The translations under genes and the position numbers were made by a program. This document shows, piece after piece, positions 52,351 to 61,948 of a stretch of DNA of 64,000 nt (positions are counted from its first letter, which is position 1; the number at the start of each line of letters is the position of its first letter). The notes beneath the pieces were generated by a model. That model searched no databases, had not been told where the DNA came from, and saw only the letters and a program-made list of their open reading frames with translations. Source of the stretch: Arcicella lustrica (lineage in GTDB: Bacteria > Bacteroidota > Bacteroidia > Cytophagales > Spirosomataceae); NCBI RefSeq assembly GCF_034930985.1, contig NZ_JAYGIM010000010.1, positions 62,001-126,000 on the forward strand. The letters are read 5' to 3'.

Positions 52351-55152
52351 TTATTTCTGCCCATAAATTTTCAATTGTCGCATCGACCAAGGAATATCAT
52401 CGCCATCTTTTGGAACACTTGCTTCTAGTTTAATGCGTACAAACTTAGCTTTTGTGGAATTCAATGAAATGATATTCTCGCCTTCATTTCCTTTAATATT
52501 TGGTATATTTTCTTGCCAAGTGTTGCCATCAACGGACGTTTCAAGAATAAATTCTCTCGGATAGGTTTGAATAAACGGAATAGGAGTATTGGGTTTGAAC
52601 TGCCAACCTTTTTTAACATTCTGTGGCGCATTAAAATGTATTTCCGAAACAGCCATAACCGTAGGAAGTTCTACTTGATACCACATTCCTTTTTCTTGAT
52701 TAATCCCAGTTGACCAACCTTCATAAGTAAAGGCACTCAATGGAGAAACGTTTCCGCCAATACGAGTAGAAGCTGTATGGCTTGCAGTAACTTTCAAACC
52801 ATCTTGCACTAAGATTTCTTTCGGAACAGATTTTAATAATTTATCATGTTGATAAATTGTTTTTTGCTCCGCCGTTCTAGCCCTAATTTTCGCTACTTGT
52901 TGAGGCGTAATCAAAGAAGCATCATTCGATAAACCATTTCTGATATAGGAAACTACGTCTGCAACCCATTCGTCAGATTGTTCTTTCATACTTGCCATGA
53001 TGCCAGCAGTGTAAGTTTTACCGTCAATTGCACCTTCCATTCCATGCAAAATTGCTCTTACTGCATACTCTGGATGTGACTGAATACGAAGTGACCCAGC
53101 CAAAGCAGGTGCCATTAATTTGCCAGCTCCAGCAGGTGTACCCATTCCATTATTTCCGTGACATTGCGAACATAATTCATTGTAAATTACTGCGCCTCTC
53201 GCTACTACTTCTTTTTGTTCTTTACTTAATTCTGGCGCACCAAATGGACCCATATTTCTGCTTTTCGGAGGTGTGATAATTTGTTCACCAATTAATTTTA
53301 CTCCTAGAGCTTTGTTCTTTTCCATCGCCATTTTGATATTGCTATCTAAATTGGGTAAATTCAAAAACTTAGCCGTCATCATCGCTTGAATCACGACGTC
53401 TGTATTGAGGTCGCTCAAACTACTAGTATAATTTGCTTCTAAACTTTTTTCGCCCGCTTTGTACAAAGTTTCGCTCGCTCTAAGTGCCTGAATGCGAATA
53501 CGTGGATTTGAATCTTTGAATAGTTTTTGAAGTACATTCGTTTTCAAAGCGCCCAAACCTTCTAATGACCATAACGCATGAATTCTAGCTAACACATTTT
53601 TATTGGTCAACACCATCGCATTTAGAGCTGGCACAACCGACAGGTCTTTTCGTAAAACGATTAATTGTTGTGCTGCATCTCTTCTCCAGCCGTTTGGATG
53701 TTCTAAATGTTTTACCAAAGTAGCAGTACTTTCATTCAACATTTTAGGCTGATTTTTATCACGCTCTTTTCCATCATACGTAATTCGCCAAATTCTGCCC
53801 AAACCCACTACTTTATCTAATTGATATTGTTCAATTTTGGTCCGAAGATATGTCCCTTTTTGTGTCCATTGTCCTTCTTGAATAATGCCATGATACATAT
53901 CCACGATGTAAAGCGTACCATCTGGCGCAGTTGCCATATCGACAGGTCTAAACAATGGGTCAGTTGAACGCAAGAATTCAGATTTTTGGTCTTGATACAC
54001 ATTATGAAGTGTAGTGAGTCCTTCTGTAACCACAGGATTTACTTGTCTGACAATTCTTGCTACAGGTTCACCATAGAAGTATTGTCCTTTCAGTTTATCA
54101 GGAAGACGGTCGCCACGAAAAACATCATTTCCAGCCGAGCCCGTTACCCTGTTCAAAGAACCATCAGGCTGACGCACTTCATCCATACCACCTTGTACGT
54201 CAGCTAATTTTATCGCTGCACCCCAAGGAACATCAAAGCCTTTCGCAAACTCGTTCGGTACTTCAAAATTGCCATATTGTACAGGAAACTGGAAATGAGA
54301 AGGCAAGCCACTTGCTCCACCTTGAAACCAGAGTTTCCCGTCATCATCATGCGTTACACCCCATTGCGCTCTGTTGAAACCCGTTTTCTCACGAATCACT
54401 CCGTTGGGAGTTTCTCTTACTCTAAAAGCATTTACAGTACTGTATAGCCAGTTGTCCATGCCATAATACATAAAAGCTTGCTGATGTTCTACATTGCCCG
54501 AACGACCATATTTCGTTGTAAAAAGCTCTTTTTTGTCCGCTTTTCCGTCGCCGTTTGTGTCAGTATATTTATAAACATTATCCGCATCCGATTCCATCGT
54601 GAGAATACAATCCTTACCATAAGGCAGTACAAAACGAGGGAAAATCAGGTTGTCGATAAAAATTGTTCCAGATTCATATACGCCATCATTATTTTTATCT
54701 TCCCAACGAGAAATTCTGCTAGTTGGCTCTAATTCATTTTTAGAATCTGCATCCAGCATATAGGAACGAAGCTCTAACACATACATTCTGCCGTTTCCAT
54801 CAAAGGCAATAGCACCCGGTTGTTGAATGGCTGGTTCAGTAAGAATAGGTTGGATATGGTAGCCAGGAGGTAATAAGAAATGTTTGGTTTCTTCATCCGC
54901 TGTTAATGGCTGAACAGGCTGTTTAGGAGTTAAATCTATGTCTTTCCAATTTTCATCGTTAGGGTCAACGCCATCAGGAAGTTTTACTTTTGGAAGACTA
55001 TCCAATGATACAAATGGAAGTTTTTGGATAAAGTATTTTTTCTTTTGAGGATCGGAAATGATAAAAGAACATAATACAAATGCCAGTAAAGTAACCATTA
55101 AACCAACTTTAATCTTTGATTTTGAATGAGCAACCTGAAACTTATTTTTCAT
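52351..55152 (-). CDS. Large heme-c protein: propeller dehydrogenase-like, HEAT repeats, cytochrome c, discoidin domain
   Basis: A 933-residue exported or membrane-tethered protein from the ATG at 55152, with an N-terminal hydrophobic segment at about 17-35. Domain order: a sorbosone/glucose-dehydrogenase-like beta-propeller (about 80-460), helical HEAT-like repeats (about 470-620), a c-type cytochrome domain with CSQCHG near residue 660 and a distal Met region, and a discoidin (F5/8 type C-like) domain (about 775-930). This architecture is shared with the membrane-bound dehydrogenase proteins of Planctomycetes and Cytophagales. Likely role: periplasmic oxidation of a sugar or electron uptake from the GMC enzyme encoded upstream. 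The substrate is unknown. Confidence 0.85.
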   Translation of the reverse strand: MKNKFQVAHSKSKIKVGLMVTLLAFVLCSFIISDPQKKKYFIQKLPFVSLDSLPKVKLPDGVDPNDENWKDIDLTPKQPVQPLTADEETKHFLLPPGYHIQPILTEPAIQQPGAIAFDGNGRMYVLELRSYMLDADSKNELEPTSRISRWEDKNNDGVYESGTIFIDNLIFPRFVLPYGKDCILTMESDADNVYKYTDTNGDGKADKKELFTTKYGRSGNVEHQQAFMYYGMDNWLYSTVNAFRVRETPNGVIREKTGFNRAQWGVTHDDDGKLWFQGGASGLPSHFQFPVQYGNFEVPNEFAKGFDVPWGAAIKLADVQGGMDEVRQPDGSLNRVTGSAGNDVFRGDRLPDKLKGQYFYGEPVARIVRQVNPVVTEGLTTLHNVYQDQKSEFLRSTDPLFRPVDMATAPDGTLYIVDMYHGIIQEGQWTQKGTYLRTKIEQYQLDKVVGLGRIWRITYDGKERDKNQPKMLNESTATLVKHLEHPNGWRRDAAQQLIVLRKDLSVVPALNAMVLTNKNVLARIHALWSLEGLGALKTNVLQKLFKDSNPRIRIQALRASETLYKAGEKSLEANYTSSLSDLNTDVVIQAMMTAKFLNLPNLDSNIKMAMEKNKALGVKLIGEQIITPPKSRNMGPFGAPELSKEQKEVVARGAVIYNELCSQCHGNNGMGTPAGAGKLMAPALAGSLRIQSHPEYAVRAILHGMEGAIDGKTYTAGIMASMKEQSDEWVADVVSYIRNGLSNDASLITPQQVAKIRARTAEQKTIYQHDKLLKSVPKEILVQDGLKVTASHTASTRIGGNVSPLSAFTYEGWSTGINQEKGMWYQVELPTVMAVSEIHFNAPQNVKKGWQFKPNTPIPFIQTYPREFILETSVDGNTWQENIPNIKGNEGENIISLNSTKAKFVRIKLEASVPKDGDDIPWSMRQLKIYGQK

Positions 55153-55500
55153 TTTTTTATGATATAATTGGATTAAAATAATGATTTTCAAAAGTAGCTA
55201 TTTTAGATTAAAGTATTTGAAGAAAAACGACCATTACCATATAATACCAGACAACTCGACCTTTAGAACCGATTTTAAGCATTTGTTGATAGATGAACAG
55301 CATAATTAAAACAGAAACCTTTTTTAAGAAGATTCATGAAGAAGAGTATCAATAGAAAAAAACTTTCGTATAAGTCTCCCTCAATAAACATAAAAAATCC
55401 ACTTAGATTATAAGTGGATTTTATTAAAATGAATATCAAAAACAATTTTCAAAGGATAGCTATTAAAACGCTAGCTTTAATTTCATTATCCCTAATTTCA
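55153..55500. other. Intergenic region with terminator
   Basis: Apart from the hairpin at 55394-55422, this 348-bp AT-rich gap shows no gene. It contains the promoter region of the heme-c protein gene, with no exact TAnnTTTG recognised. Confidence 0.45.
55394..55422 (-). terminator. Rho-independent terminator after the GMC gene
   Basis: A perfect 12-bp stem (55394-55405 with 55411-55422), 5-nt loop, followed on the minus strand by a run of six Ts. It is 79 bp past the GMC stop codon. Confidence 0.85.
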
Positions 55501-57216
55501 TCAAAGTTCTCTTTTCTTCAGGGCTTTCACGGCATAATCTGCTGCACGAGCAGTTAAAGCCATGTAAGTAATAGAAGGATTCACACAAGAAGACGAAGTC
55601 ATCGCTGCACCATCAGTCACAAAAACATTTTTTACCGAATGTACTTGGTTGAAAGCATTCAAAACAGACGTTTTTGGGTCACGACCCATACGAGCAGTTC
55701 CCATTTCGTGAATACCCAAACCTAAATGTACTTCTGGGCGGTTGTAGCCAGTAATATTCTTGAAGCCAGCAGCATCCATCATTTCCATTGCCGAATTCAT
55801 AATATCTTTTCGCATCATGATTTCGTTTTCGCCGAAAGCTGCATCAAAAACAATCATTGGTACGCCCCATTTATCTTTACGAGTAGCGTCGAGGTACATA
55901 CGATTTTCTGGATTCGGTAATACTTCGCCAAAACCACCAAAACCGATAGACCACTGCCCCGGTTTGGTTAAATCTTTTTTGAAATCTGCTCCAAAGCCAT
56001 CAGTATTTAGGCCTCTGTTCCAGCCCTCACGACTTGCTCCGCCCTGATAACCAAAGCCTCTGAGATAAGATTGTTTATCATTTCCCCAATTTCGGAAACG
56101 TGGAATGTATAGGGCATTAGGGCGTTGTCCGTAAACATAATCATCCAGAAAACCTTCAACAGTTGCCGTTGCACCAACGCCCAAGTGATGGTCCATAATA
56201 TTTCTGCCTACTTGGTCGCTATCGTTTCCTAAGCCATTCGTAAAACGGCTTGATTTAGAATTGAGCAATAAAGCCGCTGTATTCATTGAACCTGCATTCA
56301 AGAAGATAATTTTTGCAAAATACTCTTCTACTTGCATGGTGTTTTGGTTAATTACACGCACGCCTGTGGCTCTTTGTTTTTGTTCGTCATAAATAATTTC
56401 CGAAACGATGCTATCATGCAAAATACTCAATCGTTTGGTCAAGATTGCTGCGGGAATTGCCCCTGATAAAGAACTGTAATACGCACCATACGGACAGCCA
56501 CGAGCACATTTATTGCGGTACTGACACGAAGCTCTGCCCAATTTAGTATGTATTTCTTGTGGCTGAGAAAGATTTGCAACACGCCCAACCGTAACAGGAC
56601 GGTTGAATTTGTCGAGCATCATTTTTTTGAAATGAAGTTCAGGAGCAAACAATGGCATAGCAGGCAAGAAATGTCCATCTGGTAAAACATCTAAGCCTTC
56701 TTTTTGACCGCTAACGCCTACAAATTTTTCTACATGAGTGTACCACGGCTCTAAATCTTCATATCGAATGGGCCAATCTATGCCTACACCTTCTTTGGCA
56801 TTGGCTTCAAAATCTTGTCTATTAAATCGGTAAGATTGTCGTCCCCAGTGCATCGATTTTCCACCAGTATGGTAGGCACGTATCCAGTCGAATGGACGTT
56901 TCTCTATATACGGATTGTTTTTATCATTGGTAAAGTGTCCGCCAGTTTCTTCGTTAGCTAAATTCCCGAAACGCTTATTAGCCCAAAGTTCTTCTGCTGA
57001 ATGTGCCGTTACTTTTCCACGATGTTCAAAATCCCAAGGTTCTTTCATGGCGGTGTCATAATCTTGCGGATGCTTGATTTCACGACCACGTTCTATCATC
57101 AACACATTTAGTCCTTTTTCTGTCAGTTCTTTTGCGGCGAAACCACCCGTCATTCCCGAACCCACGACTATCGCATCAAAAGTATTATTTTTATTGGCTT
57201 TTAAATTCAAATTCAT
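55501..57216 (-). CDS. GMC-family flavoprotein dehydrogenase with probable Fe-S motif
   Basis: A 571-residue oxidoreductase. The FAD-binding Rossmann motif (VVGSGMTGGFAAKEL) is near residues 17-31. The C-terminal GMC block has GIHEMGTARMG and the SSSCVNPSITYMALT segment typical of the active-site region. Cysteines C231, C237 and C241 have C-x5-C-x3-C spacing, as described for the 3Fe-4S cluster of Burkholderia FAD-glucose dehydrogenase alpha subunit. Such enzymes oxidise sugars at C1 or C3 and pass electrons to a cytochrome c. The small-subunit gene is 92 bp upstream and a heme-c protein gene is downstream. No signal peptide: export would rely on the Tat-like small subunit. Confidence 0.9.
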   Translation of the reverse strand: MNLNLKANKNNTFDAIVVGSGMTGGFAAKELTEKGLNVLMIERGREIKHPQDYDTAMKEPWDFEHRGKVTAHSAEELWANKRFGNLANEETGGHFTNDKNNPYIEKRPFDWIRAYHTGGKSMHWGRQSYRFNRQDFEANAKEGVGIDWPIRYEDLEPWYTHVEKFVGVSGQKEGLDVLPDGHFLPAMPLFAPELHFKKMMLDKFNRPVTVGRVANLSQPQEIHTKLGRASCQYRNKCARGCPYGAYYSSLSGAIPAAILTKRLSILHDSIVSEIIYDEQKQRATGVRVINQNTMQVEEYFAKIIFLNAGSMNTAALLLNSKSSRFTNGLGNDSDQVGRNIMDHHLGVGATATVEGFLDDYVYGQRPNALYIPRFRNWGNDKQSYLRGFGYQGGASREGWNRGLNTDGFGADFKKDLTKPGQWSIGFGGFGEVLPNPENRMYLDATRKDKWGVPMIVFDAAFGENEIMMRKDIMNSAMEMMDAAGFKNITGYNRPEVHLGLGIHEMGTARMGRDPKTSVLNAFNQVHSVKNVFVTDGAAMTSSSCVNPSITYMALTARAADYAVKALKKREL

Positions 57217-57308
57217 GTTTGAAAGGTTTTAAAAATTGAGTGATTCATGCTTGATTTCAAAATTTCAATCATAAATCTTTTATTGAAATTCCTAAATCAC
57301 ATTGTAAA

Positions 57309-57932
57309 TCAATAAGCATACGATTTTTGGTTAGGCTTCAATTTGATATTTTCAACCTTTCCCGGAATCTGTACGTACTCAAAAGAAGCTTTGATACCCG
57401 CTTCGGAAGTGAAATAGCCCAAGAGCGTTAATTCTTTAATCAACCGCCAGAAAGGTAGTCCTTTAGGTGCTTTTTTGATGTCCTCATGGTCATCGTTATC
57501 GCCCATTTTGGTTTGTTTCATTTGGCGAGCTTTCATTTCTGCTTTGGTTTCTTGTTCCAAATATTTAAGCACTCCATGGCGTTCGCTCTGATTCATATCC
57601 AAGAATTTGGCTTGTTCTATCGAAGTCAAACCTTCTACAAAACTCAAATGTTCGGCTTGTGCGTAGCAATCTTTGAGCATCATTTCGATAAAAGCAGGAA
57701 CGCCCACATCTTTAGCTCCGGGCGACGCTTCGCCAGGAGTATCGGTTTGTGGGATAATCAATTCTGCAATTTCAGCAACAATCTTTCGCTGTGTTTCTGT
57801 TAGACTGAAAGCAGCAATACTGGTATTGGCTTTTATTCCTTGCTCCCAATGATTCATCGCCATGAGTGTTGGAGCAGAAAATGTCCCACCCAATATCAAA
57901 GCTACATTTTTAATGACCTCTCTTCTGTTCAT
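57309..57932 (-). CDS. Gluconate 2-dehydrogenase subunit 3 family protein
   Basis: A 207-residue protein from the ATG at 57932; an upstream TTG at 57980 is unlikely. The N-terminus has a twin-Arg (NRREV) followed by a hydrophobic stretch, a Tat-like signal. The rest matches the small (gamma) subunit of membrane-bound GMC dehydrogenases, with IAELIIPQTDTPGA-like and FLDMNQSERHGVLKYL segments. The subunit is needed for export and maturation of the flavoprotein subunit encoded next. The pair is equivalent to lacA/lacC-type glucoside 3-dehydrogenases or FAD-sugar dehydrogenases. Confidence 0.9.
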   Translation of the reverse strand: MNRREVIKNVALILGGTFSAPTLMAMNHWEQGIKANTSIAAFSLTETQRKIVAEIAELIIPQTDTPGEASPGAKDVGVPAFIEMMLKDCYAQAEHLSFVEGLTSIEQAKFLDMNQSERHGVLKYLEQETKAEMKARQMKQTKMGDNDDHEDIKKAPKGLPFWRLIKELTLLGYFTSEAGIKASFEYVQIPGKVENIKLKPNQKSYAY

Positions 57933-58264
57933 TTTATTTACAGGATTGAATAATTTTAAGAAACAAATATATTTATTCAATACTGAATTCCATTCACAAA
58001 GGCTTATTTTAATTCTTATCTATTTTATTTTGAGGGTAGAGTACATGGATATATAAGTAGATACAGTTTAATGTCTATCATTTGCTCAAACTTTGTTCTA
58101 TAAAAAGTGAAGGGGAATAACAAGAGTGTTCATGATTTGAATATGTATATTTATGAAGGACTTTAAGGTGATGTAAAACCAGTACTCAAGTTCGAGCATC
58201 CAAAATCGTTTAACGATGGATGCTCTGTTTGAGTGCTCTTTTGTAAAAAACCATTATGGATAAA
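57933..58264. other. Intergenic region with large hairpin
   Basis: A 332-bp gap holding the promoter region of the small-subunit gene and the nested hairpin at 58181-58237. No ORF or RNA gene recognised. Confidence 0.45.
58181..58237 (-). terminator. Nested hairpin after the carboxylesterase gene
   Basis: Outer arms of about 20 nt (58181-58201 with 58218-58237, a few mismatches) enclose a separate palindrome ATCGTT-T-AACGAT (58205-58217). On the minus strand a TTTT tract follows. It lies 28 bp past the carboxylesterase stop codon and would terminate that transcript. Confidence 0.7.
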
Positions 58265-59788
58265 CTATTTCACTTCTAAAAAATCAAATTCTTTTTTCAA
58301 AAAACCTGTTTTAGATTCTATTTTATCATCCACTACCAGAATTTCTCCTTTTTGTTTGTCATAACTTTTCCATAGCGGTAAGTTTTGCCCATTCGGGTTT
58401 CCTGTTTTGGCAAAATTGACCCAGTACGATGAAAATGTATTTTCTATTTCTTTGTCTAATGCTTGCCACGGACGATTCCAAGTATGCAAAGTATGAAGTA
58501 CATAAGGTACTTCGGAAGTATGAAAAGCACCATAATTTTGGAAATTGGGCTTATCTGGTGGCACGTGTCCGAATTGATAAACATAACTTGCTTTGCTATT
58601 AAAACTTGCTAACAGGTGTGAAGGCAAACCGGCAAAACCTAATAAAGTTAATTTTTGTTTGGCAACTTTTACTTCATCAGTTGTTGTGGCAGGGAAAATA
58701 CTTAAATAGCTATCAGCTCTATCGCCGTATTTTGTTTGAGCTTCTTTTTTGTAGTCTTCAACAGTCATTTTGGTATCTCCCAAAAAACTTCCATCGCCTG
58801 TTACCCAACCTGTTAAAATCGGGGTTTGGTTATGCAAGCCTTTTTGAAAATGTTCAAATAAATTCAAAGGTAAAACATAGCCGTCCATCGTTGTGCCAAA
58901 TCTGCCAACTTCTTGGTTATTGCTCAATATTTGTAATTCTTGAGCTGATTTTTTTCTCAGTTCAGCAATAGAATTAGTATTCGCTTTCTTCATAAAAGCA
59001 AGACCTTGCGACTCTGCTTTTTCTAAATTCTGGCTAAGCATATTCGATAACAAACCACCACTTTGTGGAATAGCTTTGTGAAATAAGCCTTTTGCCAAAG
59101 GTGAAGCTATCAAAGCCGTTACACTAAAAGCTCCAGCTGATTGTCCAGCAATCGTGACATTGCTTGGATCTCCACCAAAGGCAGCGATATTTTTTTGTAC
59201 CCATTTCAAAGCCGCAATTTGGTCTAAAAAGCCATAATTTCCGGAAGCCTGATAACCTGATTCTTTCGTTAATTCAGGATGAGCCATAAAACCAAAAATG
59301 CCAACACGGTAATTGATGCTCACGAAAACTACTCCTTTTTTTGCCATTTCTTCACCATCGTAAATGGCACAATTTGTAGAACCACTATTCAAACCACCGC
59401 CATAAATCCACACTAATACAGGATGTTTTTCGGATTTTGATTTTGCTGTTGTCCAAACATTGAGGTACAGACAATCTTCGTTGAGGGGCTCTGGTTGAGC
59501 AATAAACTCTTCAGTCCAACAATAGAACGGCTGAGGTTTATTTTGCATAGGACTTGCCGAAAAGTTTGTACACTCTTTGATACCTTTCCAGTTTTGTACT
59601 GCTTGTGGAGCTTTCCAACGCAAATCGCCCACTGGTGGAGCAGCAAAAGGAATACCTTTAAAAATACGAACAGTATTGTCTGAATTGTTCAAGCCTTGGA
59701 CTTTACCATTAGTTGTTGTTACAATTGATTTTTGAGCTTTTACAAACATTGGAAAGCTCAAAAAGAGTAATAAGAGGATTTTTTTCAT
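58265..59788 (-). CDS. Type-B carboxylesterase family protein
   Basis: A 507-residue exported alpha/beta-hydrolase with signal peptide (ends near residue 18). The oxyanion-hole block YGGGLNSG is near 129-136, the nucleophile S217 lies in GQSAG, and a conserved His-containing block FHTSEVPYVL lies near 420. The EDCLYLNVW signature of type-B esterases is present at about 104-112. It hydrolyses carboxylic esters; the natural substrate is unknown. It lies upstream of the GMC/small-subunit genes on the same strand, but a strong hairpin separates them, so co-transcription is unlikely. Confidence 0.92.
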   Translation of the reverse strand: MKKILLLLFLSFPMFVKAQKSIVTTTNGKVQGLNNSDNTVRIFKGIPFAAPPVGDLRWKAPQAVQNWKGIKECTNFSASPMQNKPQPFYCWTEEFIAQPEPLNEDCLYLNVWTTAKSKSEKHPVLVWIYGGGLNSGSTNCAIYDGEEMAKKGVVFVSINYRVGIFGFMAHPELTKESGYQASGNYGFLDQIAALKWVQKNIAAFGGDPSNVTIAGQSAGAFSVTALIASPLAKGLFHKAIPQSGGLLSNMLSQNLEKAESQGLAFMKKANTNSIAELRKKSAQELQILSNNQEVGRFGTTMDGYVLPLNLFEHFQKGLHNQTPILTGWVTGDGSFLGDTKMTVEDYKKEAQTKYGDRADSYLSIFPATTTDEVKVAKQKLTLLGFAGLPSHLLASFNSKASYVYQFGHVPPDKPNFQNYGAFHTSEVPYVLHTLHTWNRPWQALDKEIENTFSSYWVNFAKTGNPNGQNLPLWKSYDKQKGEILVVDDKIESKTGFLKKEFDFLEVK

Positions 59789-60253
59789 AGTCTTGTTTTT
59801 GGAATACGGCTGTAAATTTCAATCAAATTTACTCATAATCATAAAAACCTTTTCCTCCATTTTCCTATTCTCCTTTGGTTTATTTTTCGACTACTGTGAG
59901 CGACACTCAAATGGTTTAAACGAATGCTTGATTGGACTAAAAAGAATATAGAGACAGTCGTGACAATCAATTGTCTCTTATCCAAAAATTTTCAGTTACT
60001 ATGTCTGAAAATTAATAAAAGCCATGTGCATGTTATGTGCTAAAAGTCTGTTTACTCATTTCAATAATTCAACATTTTGCTATTTTTGCCCATTTAGAAG
60101 AAGTACATTTTCCTTCAAAATTTTCCATCAATTTATTGAACAAAGGTCTTCGTACCTAAAGAGTCGCATCTTCAATAAGTAGAAGACAATACATAACCAC
60201 CCAAAAACAATTCTATTGAAAGTATGTTGTATTTAGGAGTCAAAGCCAAATAC
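59789..60253. other. Intergenic region between divergent genes
   Basis: A 465-bp AT-rich gap. Overlapping palindromes lie at 59951-59979 (AGAGACA ... TGTCTCT and GACAAT ... ATTGTC), and a TATTTTTG -7-like box is at 60081-60088 on the plus strand. An in-frame ATG at 60224 could extend the DUF2256 gene. No RNA gene seen. Confidence 0.4.
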
Positions 60254-60403
60254 ATGAAAAAAAGCGAACTTCCACAAAAAATTTGTCCTGTTTGTAAACT
60301 GCCATTCACTTGGCGAAAAAAATGGGAAAAACATTGGGCTGAGGTTAAGTATTGCAGTGAAAAATGTAGAAGGAATAAAAATATAGAGCATGCGAACAAT
60401 TAA
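60254..60403 (+). CDS. DUF2256 small zinc-ribbon protein (49 aa)
   Basis: A 49-residue ORF starting at ATG 60254; the in-frame ATG at 60224 would add ten residues. Cysteines C11, C14, C34 and C38 form a CxxC...CxxxC zinc-ribbon, in the DUF2256 pattern KICPVCKLPFTWRKKWE followed by VKYCSEKCRR. The last 14 bp overlap the photolyase-related gene, so the two are translationally coupled. DUF2256 genes are known to neighbour photolyase/cryptochrome-related genes in many bacteria, but the molecular role is not known. Confidence 0.88.
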   Translation: MKKSELPQKICPVCKLPFTWRKKWEKHWAEVKYCSEKCRRNKNIEHANN

Positions 60404-61868
60404 ACTCATTTTCCCACATCAACTATTGCAATTTAGTCCATTATTTGCTATTGATGGTCCTATTTATCTGGTTGAAGAGTTTTTGTTTTTTAGACAATAT
60501 AATTTCCATAAACAAAAAATAGCTTTCCACAGGGCTACCATGAAGTATTATGAAAATTTCCTACTTGAAAAAAACTTTTCGGTAAACTATGTTCAAGCAA
60601 TTGAAAAAGAATCAGATATAAGAAAATTGATTCCTCACTTACATAGTTTAGGAGTAGAGACTATCGTCCTCATTGACCCCGTTGATGACTGGCTACTTAG
60701 AAGAATAAAGGCAAGTTGCCATAAATTAAATATAAAAATTAAAGTATTGGAATCGCCCATGTTTTTGAATACCACAAAAGAACTGGAGCATTTTTTCAAA
60801 CCTTCAAAAAAGAAATTTTTTCAAACAGAGTTTTATAAACAAGAAAGAATCAATAGAAAAATCTTATTGGAAGAATCAGGTGAACCGATGGGCGGTCAGT
60901 GGACTTTTGATGTAGATAATCGAAAAAAATATCCAAAAGGAAAATCTATTGTAAAGTGCGAATACCCTAAAGTAGATGACTACACCAAAGGAGCTAGAGA
61001 ATATACCAATCAATATTTCTCCAACAATATTGGCAGTTTTACAGATACTTTGAACTATCCAATTGGATTTGCAGCAAGTGAACAATGGTTAGACCAATTT
61101 CTTGAAAATCGTATGGCAGAATTTGGAGATTATGAAGATGCAATAGTTCACACAGAAATATTGCTAAATCATAGTTTGCTTACGCCAATGCTGAATATTG
61201 GAATGCTTAGCCCTACACAAATTTTAAGACATACATTGAGCTATAGTCTTGCCAATGACGTAGCGATTAATTCCTTAGAGGGTTTTATTAGGCAAATCAT
61301 CGGTTGGAGAGAATTTATCAGAGGTGTATACATATCAAAAGGTAGAGAGGAGCGAACAAAGAATTATTGGGGTTTTACTAAAAAGATTCCAAAGAGTTTT
61401 TATGATGGAACAACTGGTATATTTCCAATAGATGAAACCATCAAAAAGGTTTTGAAAACAGGCTACTGCCATCATATTGAGCGACTGATGGTCCTTGGCA
61501 ACTTTATGCTATTGTGTGAATTTGATCCTGACGAAGTTTATCGTTGGTTTATGGAGCTTTTTATAGATGCCTACGACTGGGTGATGGTTCCCAATGTATA
61601 TGGAATGAGCCAGTTTGCTGATGGTGGGATGATGTCAACCAAACCATATATAAGTGCAAGTAATTATCTTATAAAGATGAGCGACTATCCTAAAGGCGAC
61701 TGGCAGGATACTTGGGACGCATTATTTTGGCGTTTTTTAGACAAACAAAGAGCTTTTTTTCTAAAAAATCCTAGACTTAGTATGCTAGTAAAAACCTTTG
61801 ATAAATGGGACGAAAGTAAAAAGCAAGCAATACATCATCATGCCAATGAGTATCTTAAAAGTTTGTAG
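60390..61868 (+). CDS. Cryptochrome/photolyase-related protein (DPRP/FeS-BCP family, cluster cysteines absent)
   Basis: A 492-residue flavoprotein-like protein of the deoxyribodipyrimidine photolyase-related family. The N-terminal Rossmann-like domain (about 1-180) is followed by the helical FAD domain with the strong block YCHHIERLMVLGNFMLL and VPNVYGMSQFADGGMMSTKPYISASNYLIKMSDYPKG. In PhrB-type members the segment after MSDY carries a CxxC pair and a further Cys for a 4Fe-4S cluster. Here it reads YPKGDWQDTWDALFWRF, so those ligands are missing and the loop is short. Expected function is light-dependent (6-4) photoproduct repair or blue-light signalling. The ATG at 60390 overlaps the DUF2256 gene. 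Confidence 0.88.
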   Translation: MRTIKLIFPHQLLQFSPLFAIDGPIYLVEEFLFFRQYNFHKQKIAFHRATMKYYENFLLEKNFSVNYVQAIEKESDIRKLIPHLHSLGVETIVLIDPVDDWLLRRIKASCHKLNIKIKVLESPMFLNTTKELEHFFKPSKKKFFQTEFYKQERINRKILLEESGEPMGGQWTFDVDNRKKYPKGKSIVKCEYPKVDDYTKGAREYTNQYFSNNIGSFTDTLNYPIGFAASEQWLDQFLENRMAEFGDYEDAIVHTEILLNHSLLTPMLNIGMLSPTQILRHTLSYSLANDVAINSLEGFIRQIIGWREFIRGVYISKGREERTKNYWGFTKKIPKSFYDGTTGIFPIDETIKKVLKTGYCHHIERLMVLGNFMLLCEFDPDEVYRWFMELFIDAYDWVMVPNVYGMSQFADGGMMSTKPYISASNYLIKMSDYPKGDWQDTWDALFWRFLDKQRAFFLKNPRLSMLVKTFDKWDESKKQAIHHHANEYLKSL

Positions 61869-61882
61869 GTATTTTCATTGTA

Positions 61883-61904
61883 CGGGCGAAGGGTGCTACG
61901 CCCA
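61883..61904. repeat. Short GC-rich hairpin (GGGCG ... CGCCC)
   Basis: A GC-rich island in AT-rich surroundings with a 5-bp stem, just past the photolyase-related stop codon and before the convergent SnoaL gene. It may be a weak terminator or a dispersed REP-like unit. Confidence 0.35.
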
Positions 61905-61948
61905 AAATAATCCCATAGAATCCTGAATAAGACTTACAGTTAATGCCT

